This document shows positions 39,667 to 48,642 of a DNA stretch of 64,000 nt, in pieces. Location: positions 124,001 to 188,000 of the forward strand of contig NZ_FQXR01000002.1 of the NCBI RefSeq assembly GCF_900130025.1, in the 5' to 3' direction. The position numbers were made by a program, and so were the translations under genes. The DNA is from Sporanaerobacter acetigenes DSM 13106. Lineage in GTDB: Bacteria; Bacillota; Clostridia; Tissierellales; Sporanaerobacteraceae. Each line of letters begins with the position of its first letter. Position 1 is the stretch's first letter. The notes below the pieces were generated by a model. The model saw only the letters and a list, made by a program, of their open reading frames with translations, searched no databases and had not been told where the DNA came from.

Positions 39667-41319
39667 ATGGGTAAGCTTGATTATGAACAAATAATGGCTA
39701 TTCAAGAAAATGCTACGCGAAAACTTCTCAATTATATAGATGATTTTTTCCAAAAAGAAAAAACTATTGATTCCATTGAATTTTATTATCCAGATTTTGA
39801 TGAAAGAAGAACTAGAATGGCTTTCAATGTATGGATAAGTTTAGACTATAAGACTAAATATGGCAAAAATTTTATTGAACACTTTCTCGAAGAAGAATCT
39901 CATAAACTGGATGATTTGGAAAAAGAAGTACTTATAGAAAGAAACAAATCCCACATAAGTTTATTTGAAATAAAAAATATAAATGGAGATCTTATGTATG
40001 TTGAAGATATATTTAGCAACACACATCATATAGTTTGGGAACCAGAGTTATCTCAAATTGTTGAAAAATCAGAATTGATATTTGGTAGAGTTGCAAAGGT
40101 TATTGTATATGAAAAATTTGTAGGAGATATAAGTTTTCTTCCTCTAATAGGCAAGGAAACCTTTGGAAGAGCTATATATTATGATTATAATTTGATCAGA
40201 AAAAAAGAACCTGATATTTCCATGGAAGAATATCTTAGAAAATACAGTTTAAATATCTATAAAGCATATACTGATTGTATTTATGAAATTTTAGATCTTG
40301 ATGATGATGAAAGCCTACAGCTTTCAAAAGAACTAGGAGAATTTGAACAATATCTTGAAGAAAATTTAAGTGAAAATACAGTTAAAAAACATATAAAAAA
40401 TCTTATTGATTTGTATGATTATTATTTATATGACAATGAACTTACCTTATATGATATAGATAAAATAAATTTTGATTCTCTTTTTAAAGAAGGCATAAAT
40501 TCAGGCCTTATAAGTTCTCAAACTCAGTTCAATTCTTATATTGCCACAATTAAAAAATATATAAAGTTTTTAATTGACAATGAAGTAGAAGGAGATTATA
40601 AAAAAATCTATAATGAAATACTTGATATAAGCAAAAATAGGGAAAATTATTTTACACCAAAAACCCCTATATCTATTCCATTTAAATGGGATAGAGACCT
40701 TGATATTCCTATGAAAGACAATTTGAATTCAAAGACCATTGGTTTTTTGAAAAATTATGAAAAGTATTTGTTTAGCATAGGAAATAATGATGAAAATATT
40801 GCTCCCACATCTCCACTATTAAATCTATTTTATAAATTTTCTCTATGCTACAATATATTGTCTGTTTTAAGAAATAAACTAGTGTACTCTTCAAAAAAAG
40901 ATGAATATCTAAAATTGAGCGATTGGGAAAAAGCAGCTTTATTCATAGATTATATATGGAATATATTGAGATGGAATGAACTTACTCACTCTCCTCAAAA
41001 TATATTAGAACAAGACAATAGATTTGAAATAGTAGATAATTTAAGCAATTTAAATACAAATACTGTATACAATTATGAAAAAGTAAAATATAAAGATATC
41101 AAAACCCCAATTTTTGATAAATATATAATTAAGTTTTTTGATCTTATGGGTTTGTTGAATTATGATGAAAGCTCTATATTCGAAAACAATTCTGGTCCAA
41201 GTATATCTATTACGCCTCTAGGGAAAAAAGTTTTCGATGTGCTTAAAGAAGATAAAAACAAAGATGTTGAAAGTATGGGAAAAATCATTCATTTGAATCA
41301 ATGGAAAAAAGGTAAATAA
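39667..41319 (+). CDS. Orphan protein with integrase-like SAM domain and possible C-terminal winged helix
   Basis: I do not recognise this 550-residue soluble protein. Residues 1-215 are an acidic alpha/beta region without known motifs. Residues about 222-306 resemble the helical SAM-like core-binding domain of tyrosine recombinases (FEQYLEENLSENTVKKHIKNL, then a hydrophobic helix near KKYIKFLID), but no recombinase catalytic domain follows. The C-terminal region ends in a winged-helix-like SITPLGKKVFDVL. ATG 39667 follows GGAGG; a TTG four codons earlier overlaps it. Upstream lie phased repeats and a palindrome, downstream a terminator. A DNA-binding role is inference. Confidence 0.75.
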   Translation: MGKLDYEQIMAIQENATRKLLNYIDDFFQKEKTIDSIEFYYPDFDERRTRMAFNVWISLDYKTKYGKNFIEHFLEEESHKLDDLEKEVLIERNKSHISLFEIKNINGDLMYVEDIFSNTHHIVWEPELSQIVEKSELIFGRVAKVIVYEKFVGDISFLPLIGKETFGRAIYYDYNLIRKKEPDISMEEYLRKYSLNIYKAYTDCIYEILDLDDDESLQLSKELGEFEQYLEENLSENTVKKHIKNLIDLYDYYLYDNELTLYDIDKINFDSLFKEGINSGLISSQTQFNSYIATIKKYIKFLIDNEVEGDYKKIYNEILDISKNRENYFTPKTPISIPFKWDRDLDIPMKDNLNSKTIGFLKNYEKYLFSIGNNDENIAPTSPLLNLFYKFSLCYNILSVLRNKLVYSSKKDEYLKLSDWEKAALFIDYIWNILRWNELTHSPQNILEQDNRFEIVDNLSNLNTNTVYNYEKVKYKDIKTPIFDKYIIKFFDLMGLLNYDESSIFENNSGPSISITPLGKKVFDVLKEDKNKDVESMGKIIHLNQWKKGK

Positions 41320-41320
41320 A

Positions 41321-41349
41321 AGTTTGTAGGAATCCCTACAAACTTTTTT
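41321..41349. terminator. Bidirectional terminator
   Basis: GTTTGTAGG / CCCTACAAAC forms a stem with T-runs on both strands. The stop codon of the TSCPD gene lies inside it. Confidence 0.85.
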
Positions 41350-41602
41350 GTTCTATATTTTTATACTCCATAAGTGCCTTTGAAAACTGATCAGGACATG
41401 AAGTATCCTTATGTCCACATTTAATACCAGAAAGTCTATCTATGGCTTCATCTACTTTCATACCATCTACAAGTCTTGAAATCCCTTGAAGGTTTCCATC
41501 ACAACCCCCAATAAATTCTACATTTTTAACTTTTCCATCAACTACATCAAAATAAATATATTGACTACAAACTCCTCTGGGTGTATATTGATACATATTC
41601 AC
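41336..41602 (-). CDS. TSCPD domain small protein (TIGR03905-like)
   Basis: This 88-residue protein matches the small TSCPD-domain family related to the C-terminal domain of B12-dependent ribonucleotide reductases: TPRGVCSQ, FIGGCDGNLQGISRLVDG, and IKCGHKDTSCPDQ with the TSCPD-type motif. Conserved Cys residues suggest a redox or metal role; the function of standalone members is unknown. It begins at an ATG, with an in-frame ATG two codons later. It is transcribed toward the orphan gene. Confidence 0.85.
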   Translation of the reverse strand: MNMYQYTPRGVCSQYIYFDVVDGKVKNVEFIGGCDGNLQGISRLVDGMKVDEAIDRLSGIKCGHKDTSCPDQFSKALMEYKNIEQKSL

Positions 41603-41677
41603 GTCTCTCCTTTTCTGTCTATTTTCTTTTATTGCCTACTCATTATAATACAACATAAAATCTTTTAAGAAAAGATA

Positions 41678-41706
41678 TTGACAAAAACAATTGCCATAAA
41701 TATAAT
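41678..41706 (+). promoter_or_regulatory. Consensus sigma-A promoter of perR
   Basis: TTGACA (41678-41683), 17 bases, TATAAT (41701-41706): a perfect consensus promoter. AT-rich half-sites (ATATAAT and ATTGTAA) overlapping the -10 could be a degenerate PerR box for autoregulation. Confidence 0.8.
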
Positions 41707-41771
41707 TAATTGTAACCATTGCAAATATGAATTCATTTTAATTTATAATATTTGAAAGGAGTAATATATCC

Positions 41772-42209
41772 ATGGAAACAAATACTTTAGAATTAAAAGA
41801 ATATCTACGAAATCACTATATAAAACCATCTACCATTCGAATAAAAATACTTAAATATTTAATGGAAAATAAAACTCATCCAACAGTTGATGAAATATAT
41901 GAAGCACTAACTGATGATATCCCTACTCTATCTAAAACCAGCGTATATAACACATTGGATATATTCTTAAAAAAAGGTGTTGTTGCAATCGTAACTATAG
42001 ACGAAAAAGAATCCAGATATGATATAGATACTTCAATTCATGGTCATTTTAAATGCGAAAATTGTGGCAAAATATATGATTTTAAAGTGTTTGTCACTGA
42101 TTTAGAAGAGGAAGGTATTGAAGACTTTGAAATAAATAAAAAAAGCATTTATTACAGTGGAATCTGTAATAAATGTAAAACACAAGGAAATGGTTCTTCT
42201 GTGTTGTAA
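41772..42209 (+). CDS. perR: PerR-type peroxide-responsive repressor (Fur family)
   Basis: PerR senses peroxide by iron-catalysed His oxidation and derepresses defence genes. The 145-residue Fur-fold protein has an N-terminal winged helix and a metal site of His36, Asp84, His90, His92 and Asp103, aligning one position off B. subtilis PerR His37, Asp85, His91, His93 and Asp104. Structural zinc Cys are 95, 98, 132 and 135. These Asp residues favour PerR over Fur or Zur. The final residues (KTQGNGSSVL) are encoded by a hairpin repeat that overlaps the stop codon, so the tail is probably not ancestral. The ribosome site is AAAGGAG. Confidence 0.88.
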   Translation: METNTLELKEYLRNHYIKPSTIRIKILKYLMENKTHPTVDEIYEALTDDIPTLSKTSVYNTLDIFLKKGVVAIVTIDEKESRYDIDTSIHGHFKCENCGKIYDFKVFVTDLEEEGIEDFEINKKSIYYSGICNKCKTQGNGSSVL

Positions 42210-42234
42210 CACAGAAAGCCTCTCCCTTGTGTTT
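42178..42234. repeat. Nested hairpin element overlapping perR and the DHHW gene (copy 2, degenerate)
   Basis: Outer arms AAACACAAGG (42178-42187) and CCTTGTGTTT (42225-42234) and inner arms TTCTGTGTT (42197-42205) and AACACAGAA (42208-42216) are perfect. It shares GTTCTTCTGTGTTGT with the element at 7555-7587. It supplies the perR stop and touches the stop codon of the converging gene. Confidence 0.65.
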
Positions 42235-43429
42235 ATATATCAATCATATTTTGAATCATAGAATCAAATCCAGAGCTATTGTACATAAACATAACTATAT
42301 CACAATCACTATTTGCAATGATTTTTTCATAACTTATCTTAATATTTCCTATATTTCTAGGATCGACAAATTGAACTTCCCTAAATAAATCAGCAAACAT
42401 TAGTGTTGTAGGTGCCTGATAAGAATCCCTAAAAATAAGGATTTTTTTATCTATCAAGGATTTGTTATTTTTTATTTTTAATATATTGCAAACATTTCCC
42501 CTAATATAAGCTCCACCATAGTCCCACTTTTTCTTATTCCTAGAAGTAGCTATAACCTTTTTTTCTTCAACTCTTTTGTCTTCTTTGCCATTATTTAAAA
42601 AGTATTCATAGTTCTGCCCTTCCAAGTAAACATATATTGGATATTCATTTTCTTTCACTATCATATTCAAATTTCTATTGTAACTACCAATGAAGTCTTT
42701 TTCATCACATTTCATGACCTTGTACTTGCTAAAATGTTCCTTTAGCTTTTCAGAAGAAATATCCAGTTCCATCTTTTCAGCCATTAATTTAAAACCTTCA
42801 AATGCTCCTGTACCATTCCAATGATGGTCAGTTTTAAAATATAATTTCTCAAGTTCTTTTCCACTAAACTTATTTGACATGGCCCCATCAATATCTAAAA
42901 ATGTTATATTACTTGAATTTAATTTTGATTTAAAAGCTTCTTTATTTATATTTATATTTTCTTTATTGTCTACAAATTTAGGGTATAGGTGTTTTAACAT
43001 ATTAGTTTTATGAGGTGTCATGGTAAAATATACATCTTTCCCCATATCAGCACTAATCTTTGATAATTCATTAATAGTACTTGAATACTTATCTAATTCC
43101 TCTCCATTTAAAATCTTTGGAAACATTCCTAAAATCCAATTGTCATCAGCAAGATAATAATTCCCAACTACGCTCTTCTTTAATTTAGCTTCAAATATTC
43201 TATTAATTCTAATCAACTTTTCCCTAAATGCAAATTGATCATCATAATAGTTTTCAAACTTTTTTGAATACTTGCCATTTTTAAAATCTTCAATTGTTGG
43301 TTTTTTTTCAAGATTCCTATTTTCAGAAACACTCACTATCTTATCTGTATTAAATAAATTCACAAAAAAGAATGTAAATATAATAATTAAAAATGGAATT
43401 GCTACACATTTGGCTTTTCTGTTATTCAT
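42233..43429 (-). CDS. DHHW family protein (AlgX/AlgJ-like acylation partner)
   Basis: This 398-residue protein has an N-terminal membrane anchor (about residues 8-25) and an extracytoplasmic SGNH-like domain. The family motif is at residues 201-204 (FKTDHHWNGTGAF); a late IFRDSYQAP resembles the nucleophile region with Asp-Ser. Such proteins act with a membrane O-acyltransferase to acetylate exopolysaccharide. The MBOAT gene is 17 bases upstream, so the two form one operon. The polymer is not identified. Confidence 0.85.
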   Translation of the reverse strand: MNNRKAKCVAIPFLIIIFTFFFVNLFNTDKIVSVSENRNLEKKPTIEDFKNGKYSKKFENYYDDQFAFREKLIRINRIFEAKLKKSVVGNYYLADDNWILGMFPKILNGEELDKYSSTINELSKISADMGKDVYFTMTPHKTNMLKHLYPKFVDNKENININKEAFKSKLNSSNITFLDIDGAMSNKFSGKELEKLYFKTDHHWNGTGAFEGFKLMAEKMELDISSEKLKEHFSKYKVMKCDEKDFIGSYNRNLNMIVKENEYPIYVYLEGQNYEYFLNNGKEDKRVEEKKVIATSRNKKKWDYGGAYIRGNVCNILKIKNNKSLIDKKILIFRDSYQAPTTLMFADLFREVQFVDPRNIGNIKISYEKIIANSDCDIVMFMYNSSGFDSMIQNMIDI

Positions 43430-43446
43430 TCTGAACTCCTTCTTTA

Positions 43447-44829
43447 TTAAAATCTAAAGTATAAAAATGGATTATAGCTAGAACCAGTCAATAAAACAAT
43501 AACTATAAACATACAAATAATAAGTATCAAACTCTGAAGTTTATAAACTACACCGTTTTCTAATAAGTTTTTGTTGTTCCTCAATATAACTCTTTTAAAC
43601 TTGTCCATAATAGGTGTTGAAAAGATGGCAGCTGCAACTATAATATACCAATAATCATTAATATAGATTGAAACACTATTATTAGTTATTGGGCTTGTAC
43701 CAAATCCCATCATAACCTTAATAAAATCTATTCCCTGAACTATATTATCCGCCCTAAAAAATACCCATCCAATGATTACTACCAATAACAAATAAACATG
43801 CCTTAATATCTTCGGTAATTTTTTTAATGCTTTTTCTAAGAATGCCTTTTCTAATATTAGAAAAACACCATAATACAAGCCCCAAACAACAAATGTCCAA
43901 TTTGCACCATGCCATAAACCAGTTAAACACCATACCACTAGTACATTCATATATAGCCTAAATTTAGATACTCTATTTCCCCCCAAGGGAATATAAACAT
44001 AATCTCTAAACCAGCTTCCTAAAGATATATGCCATCGCCTCCAAAATTCAGACACTGATTGTGATATATAGGGATAATCAAAGTTTTCCAAAAAATCAAA
44101 TCCAAACATCTTTCCAAGCCCTATTGCCATGTCACTATATCCGCTAAAATCAAAATATATTTGAAAAGTATAGCATACTATTCCAATCCAAGATTCAACA
44201 ATAGATAAATTAGCTACATTTTTTATAAAAACTCCATCTGCCACCAATGCCAATTGATTGGCTAAAATCACTTTCTTAGATAATCCTAGCACAAATCTAT
44301 TGACTCCATCAGCAAATTTATCTAGTGAATACTCCCGAATGCTAATTTGTTCGACTACAGTTTGATACCTTACTATGGGTCCTGCAACCAATTGAGGAAA
44401 TAAACTCACATATAATGCTAAGTCAAAGATATTTCTTTGAACTTCAGCGTCTTTTCTATATACATCTATTACATAACTCATTATCTGAAATGTATAAAAT
44501 GATATTCCCAAAGGTAAACGAATACCTTTTATTCCAAATAAAAAATCAGCATATTTAAATATAATTAGAAGGGATAAATTAAATATAATTGAGATAAGTA
44601 ACAATAACTTTTTATTAGACTTAGAACTAATATCCATCTTCAGACCAATAAAATAATTAATAACTATTGAAAACAACATTAGATATATATATCTTGGTTC
44701 CCCCCATGCGTAAAAAAATAAACTTGCACCCAATAGTATATAATTTCTAAATCTATTCCCTGATAAATAATAACATACTAAAACTACAGGCAAGAATAAG
44801 AATAGAAATATTAAACTACTAAATACCAT
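43447..44829 (-). CDS. MBOAT family membrane O-acyltransferase (AlgI/DltB-like)
   Basis: This 460-residue polytopic protein moves acyl groups across the membrane to an extracellular acceptor. It has around ten hydrophobic helices, LPLGISFYTFQIMSYVID, EFWRRWHISLGSWFRDYVYI and the catalytic His307 in LTGLWHGANWTF. Pairing with a DHHW protein points to polysaccharide acetylation; no dltA or dltC is adjacent, which argues against teichoic acid D-alanylation. Confidence 0.92.
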   Translation of the reverse strand: MVFSSLIFLFLFLPVVLVCYYLSGNRFRNYILLGASLFFYAWGEPRYIYLMLFSIVINYFIGLKMDISSKSNKKLLLLISIIFNLSLLIIFKYADFLFGIKGIRLPLGISFYTFQIMSYVIDVYRKDAEVQRNIFDLALYVSLFPQLVAGPIVRYQTVVEQISIREYSLDKFADGVNRFVLGLSKKVILANQLALVADGVFIKNVANLSIVESWIGIVCYTFQIYFDFSGYSDMAIGLGKMFGFDFLENFDYPYISQSVSEFWRRWHISLGSWFRDYVYIPLGGNRVSKFRLYMNVLVVWCLTGLWHGANWTFVVWGLYYGVFLILEKAFLEKALKKLPKILRHVYLLLVVIIGWVFFRADNIVQGIDFIKVMMGFGTSPITNNSVSIYINDYWYIIVAAAIFSTPIMDKFKRVILRNNKNLLENGVVYKLQSLILIICMFIVIVLLTGSSYNPFLYFRF

Positions 44830-44914
44830 CTTCTTTTACTCCTTTATAAGTAGAAATAAATTGTCCTAGAAAAATTACATTTATCATTTTAACACTACCT
44901 TAATTTAATTACAA

Positions 44915-45430
44915 TTAAAATTCTATGCCTTTTCTCGCCATTAGTCCAGTTGTATAATAATGTTTTACTTCTTTCATTTCTGTCACTAAATCGGCTATTT
45001 CTACTATTTCCTCTGGTGCATATCTTCCCGTCAATACTACTTCTACATGATGCTCTCTTTCTTTTATCATTTCTAAAACTTCTTCTACAGAGAAAAGTTT
45101 ATAATATAGGGCTATATTTATTTCATCTAATACTACCAAATCATATTCTCCATTTTTTAAAACCTCTTTGCATATTTCAAGCCCCTCTTTAGCAACTAAT
45201 ATGTCTTCTTCTGTAGGATCATTGTATATAAAACAATCTCTTCCAAATTGATGTATTTCTATATTTGGCAAATAATCTACTATTTTTAATTCACTATATT
45301 CCATGCCTTTAACAAATTGACCAAAAAACACTTTCTTTCCTGCCAATGCTGCCCTCACTGAAAGGCCTAAACTTGCTGTAGTCTTTCCTTTCCCATTGCC
45401 CGTGTATACATGTACATAGCCTTTTTCCAC
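44915..45430 (-). CDS. cobO: Cob(I)yrinic acid a,c-diamide adenosyltransferase
   Basis: This enzyme adenosylates the corrinoid cobalt on the way to adenosylcobalamin. The 171-residue CobA/BtuR-type protein has its P-loop at residues 10-18 (TGNGKGKTT), LDEINIALYY as the Walker-B-like motif, and VVLTGRYAPEEI. GTG 45430 was chosen as the start because AGAGGTGAT lies just before it; an ATG ten codons upstream lacks a site. No other cobalamin gene or B12 riboswitch is nearby, so it probably serves salvage. Confidence 0.9.
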   Translation of the reverse strand: MEKGYVHVYTGNGKGKTTASLGLSVRAALAGKKVFFGQFVKGMEYSELKIVDYLPNIEIHQFGRDCFIYNDPTEEDILVAKEGLEICKEVLKNGEYDLVVLDEINIALYYKLFSVEEVLEMIKEREHHVEVVLTGRYAPEEIVEIADLVTEMKEVKHYYTTGLMARKGIEF

Positions 45431-45562
45431 ATTATCACCTCTACTCTTATTTAATCTCATTATATACTATTATACCCAAAAAACAACTTCCGCTTTCCCA
45501 TATTGACATATTGGTGTATAATATTATTAGAGACTCGAAATATTTGTTTGGAGGGGATATCT

Positions 45563-47560
45563 TTGGAAAATTTAAAATTAAATGATTTTACAAAGTACAA
45601 ATTTCTTTCAGGTCTTAATTATTCTCCTGATGGAAAATATGTAGGATTTGTAGTTCATAGAATGGATGCAAATGAAAACAAATACTTATCAAACATTTGG
45701 ATTTACAGTGTAGAGACAAAAAAATATTTTAAGCTTACTTCTCTCGATGGCGAAAAAACTTTTATATGGCTAGATAATGAAAATATTCTTTTCCCTGCCA
45801 TGAGAAATCCAAAGGACAAAGAAGCACTCGAAATGGGAGAGGAATTCACAAATTATTACAAAATAAATATTCATGGCGGAGAAGCTTGTGAAGCTTTCAA
45901 AGTGCCTTTAACTGTGACTGGAATAAAAAAAGTAAATGATAAAAATTATCTAGTGACTGGGGTATACAATCACTATAAAATCCATTTAGACCAATTGGAA
46001 GGCAGTAAAAAAGAAGAAGCCATAGCTAAATTAAAAGAAGAAAAGGACTATGAAGTATTGGATGAAATACCTTTCTGGGCAAATGGAGAAGGTTTCACCA
46101 ATAAAAAAAGAAATAGATTATATTTATTCAATGTAGATAGTGGAAAAGTTGAAGCTATAACTGATGAATGGACAAATGTTGAGGCTGTTAACCTCAGTAA
46201 AGATCATTCAAAAGCTCTATTTATATCTAATTCTTTCAAAGATAAAATGCCTCTAGCAGCGGATTTATATATATATGATATAACTAAAAAAGATCTTGAA
46301 AAATTAACTCATGAAGACGGATTTGCCTATGCTTATGCTGGTTTTCTAGGAAATAGTATTATTTTTGCTGGTAATGATATGAAGCATTATGGTATCAATG
46401 AAAACAATCATTTCTACATCATGAATGAAAATACAAAAGATGTGAAAAAGATAACGGATACATTTGATTTAAGTATTTGGAATTCAGTAGGTTCTGACTG
46501 TAGATATGGTGGAACTCCATCTATCCGAATAGATGAAGATTATTTATATTTTGAAACTACAGAGTGGAACTCCTCCTATATAAATAGAATAGATAAAAAT
46601 GGCCATATTGATAAACTCATCACTAAAGGTGGAGCTATTGATGGCTTTGACGTACACAATGGAAAAATCCTATTTATAGGATTAAGAAATATGAAACTTC
46701 AAGAATTGTATTCTCTAGAAGATGGAGAAGAAATTCAAATTACAGATTTTAATGAATGGGTAGTTAAAACTAAAAAGATTTCTAAACCCGAAAGAATTAC
46801 TTTTGAAACTGAAAATGGAACAACTATTGAAGGCTGGATACTTAAGCCTGTAAATTTTGACAAAAATAAAAAATATCCTGGCATATTAGATGTCCATGGT
46901 GGACCAAAAACTGTCTATGGTGAAGTATTCTATCATGAAATGCAATACTGGGCAAATGAAGGATATGCCGTATTTTTCTGCAATCCTAGAGGCAGTGACG
47001 GCAGAGGAAATGAATTTGCAGATATTCGTGGAAAATATGGAACTATTGACTATGATGATCTTATGATGTTTACAGATAAAATACTTGAAAAATATCCATT
47101 TATAGATGAGAAAAGAATTGGTGTGACTGGTGGCTCCTATGGTGGATTTATGACAAACTGGATAATAGGCCACACCGATAGATTTAGTGCTGCTGCAAGT
47201 CAAAGAAGTATTTCAAACTGGATTTCAAAATTCTGTACTACTGATATTGGATATTATTTTGTAGACAATGAACAAGATGGTACTCCTTGGAACAATATGG
47301 AGAAACTTTGGTTCCACTCTCCATTAAAATATGCAGACAAGGCCAAAACTCCTACATTATTTATTCATTCAGAAGAAGATTATCGTTGTTGGCTAGCAGA
47401 GGGAATTCAAATGTTCACTGCTCTAAAATATCATGGAGTAGATGCAAGACTTTGCATGTTCCATGGAGAAAATCATGAACTTAGCAGAAGTGGAAAACCA
47501 AAACATAGAATTAGAAGATTAACTGAAATCACCAATTGGATGGATAAATATCTAAAATAG
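45563..47560 (+). CDS. S9 family serine peptidase (acylaminoacyl/prolyl oligopeptidase type)
   Basis: This cytoplasmic peptidase has an N-terminal beta-propeller (repeats such as YSPDGKYVGFVV) and a C-terminal alpha/beta hydrolase. Counting from TTG 45563, the triad is Ser525 (GGSYGGFM), Asp606 (HSEEDYRC) and His638 (ENHELSR). The product is 665 residues. TTG is preferred since GGAGGGG lies seven bases before it; the longer ATG reading from 45503 begins in a TTGACA-containing promoter-like region. It has its own terminator. Confidence 0.9.
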   Translation: MENLKLNDFTKYKFLSGLNYSPDGKYVGFVVHRMDANENKYLSNIWIYSVETKKYFKLTSLDGEKTFIWLDNENILFPAMRNPKDKEALEMGEEFTNYYKINIHGGEACEAFKVPLTVTGIKKVNDKNYLVTGVYNHYKIHLDQLEGSKKEEAIAKLKEEKDYEVLDEIPFWANGEGFTNKKRNRLYLFNVDSGKVEAITDEWTNVEAVNLSKDHSKALFISNSFKDKMPLAADLYIYDITKKDLEKLTHEDGFAYAYAGFLGNSIIFAGNDMKHYGINENNHFYIMNENTKDVKKITDTFDLSIWNSVGSDCRYGGTPSIRIDEDYLYFETTEWNSSYINRIDKNGHIDKLITKGGAIDGFDVHNGKILFIGLRNMKLQELYSLEDGEEIQITDFNEWVVKTKKISKPERITFETENGTTIEGWILKPVNFDKNKKYPGILDVHGGPKTVYGEVFYHEMQYWANEGYAVFFCNPRGSDGRGNEFADIRGKYGTIDYDDLMMFTDKILEKYPFIDEKRIGVTGGSYGGFMTNWIIGHTDRFSAAASQRSISNWISKFCTTDIGYYFVDNEQDGTPWNNMEKLWFHSPLKYADKAKTPTLFIHSEEDYRCWLAEGIQMFTALKYHGVDARLCMFHGENHELSRSGKPKHRIRRLTEITNWMDKYLK

Positions 47561-47577
47561 ATTTCCCATAAAAAAAT

Positions 47578-47611
47578 AAATGTCGGTCAAAAATGCCGAC
47601 ATTTATTTTTT
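47578..47611 (+). terminator. Intrinsic terminator of the S9 peptidase gene
   Basis: AAATGTCGG / CCGACATTT with a 7-base loop is followed by ATTTTTT. Confidence 0.87.
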
Positions 47612-47613
47612 CT

Positions 47614-47655
47614 CCGCCACGGGGATATTTCGTTTGGCTGGTCATTTAGCGTCCC
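47614..47655. repeat. GGGGAC-loop hairpin element (copy 3)
   Basis: It begins CCGCCACGGGGATATTTCG and continues TTTGGCTGGTCATTTAG; GCCA / TGGC forms the stem around the loop. It abuts the galE stop codon and aligns over about 42 bases with copies 4 and 5. Confidence 0.75.
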
Positions 47656-47656
47656 T

Positions 47657-48628
47657 CTAATGAGTGTTGCTGTGCCATTTCCATGCATCTTCTATGATCT
47701 TTTCTAAACTATTGTATTTGGGCTTCCATTGCAATTCTTTTTTAGCTTTTTCAGAAGATGCTACCAATATATGAGGATCACCTTTTCTTCTATTTCCTAT
47801 TTCCACAGGGATATCTCGTCCCGTAACTTCTTTAGATTTCTCAATAACTTCTTTTACGGAAAATCCCTTTCCATTGCCTAAATTATATATTCCACTTTCG
47901 CCATCTTTTTTAAGTTTATCTAATGCTAATAAATGGGCTTGAGCCAAATCCATTACATGAATATAATCCCTTATGCAAGTTCCGTCAGGAGTATTGTAGT
48001 CATCTCCAAATATTATAATCTTTTCTCTTCTTCCTAAAGCTGTTTCCAATACAATAGGTATCAAATGCGTTTCAGGATCATGATCCTCTCCTATAACTCC
48101 ACTTTCATGAGCTCCAGCAGCATTAAAATATCTAAGAGCAATATAATTTATATCTAAAGAATCACTTGCCCACTTGAGCAATTTTTCAATAGCCAATTTG
48201 CTTTCACCATAGGGATTTTCAGGACAAGTATCATCATCTTCTGTTATAGGAACATTTTTAGCTTCTCCATATACTGCAGCAGTAGATGAAAATACTATAT
48301 TCTTCACTCCATGTTTTTTCATAAAACGCAAAAGAGTAATGGTTCCTCTTACATTGTTGTTGTAATAGCCTATTGGATCTTTCATACTTTCTCCAACAAG
48401 AGAATATGCAGCAAAATGAATAACAGCTTCTATTTCACTTTCTTTAAATACCCTATCTAAAAAATCCTCATCTCTAATATCTCCACAATAAAATTTTCCA
48501 CCTTTAATTGCATTCTTATGACCTTTAACTAAATTATCAACAACAACTACTTCGTCTCTATTTTCCAACAATTCCATTACTGTATGGCTTCCAATATACC
48601 CTGCACCACCAGTGACCAGTATAGCCAT
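47657..48628 (-). CDS. galE: UDP-glucose 4-epimerase
   Basis: GalE interconverts UDP-galactose and UDP-glucose in the Leloir pathway. The 323-residue SDR protein has the NAD motif GGAGYIGSHT, catalytic Ser/Thr region FSSTAAVYG, and the Tyr-x-x-x-Lys pair in YGESKLAIEK. It is the last gene of the lactose/galactose operon, 14 bases after galK, and directly abuts a repeat element. Confidence 0.96.
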   Translation of the reverse strand: MAILVTGGAGYIGSHTVMELLENRDEVVVVDNLVKGHKNAIKGGKFYCGDIRDEDFLDRVFKESEIEAVIHFAAYSLVGESMKDPIGYYNNNVRGTITLLRFMKKHGVKNIVFSSTAAVYGEAKNVPITEDDDTCPENPYGESKLAIEKLLKWASDSLDINYIALRYFNAAGAHESGVIGEDHDPETHLIPIVLETALGRREKIIIFGDDYNTPDGTCIRDYIHVMDLAQAHLLALDKLKKDGESGIYNLGNGKGFSVKEVIEKSKEVTGRDIPVEIGNRRKGDPHILVASSEKAKKELQWKPKYNSLEKIIEDAWKWHSNTH

Positions 48629-48642
48629 ATAAAATCACCTCC

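Noticed and set aside
42178-42234. Simple bidirectional terminator between perR and the DHHW gene
   Set aside because: There is no T-run after the stem on either strand, and the element shares sequence with the hairpin at 7555, so a repeat element is the better reading.
45503-45562. Upstream start of the S9 peptidase
   Set aside because: The extra 20 codons overlap a TTGACA promoter-like sequence and lack family similarity, whereas TTG 45563 has a strong ribosome site.
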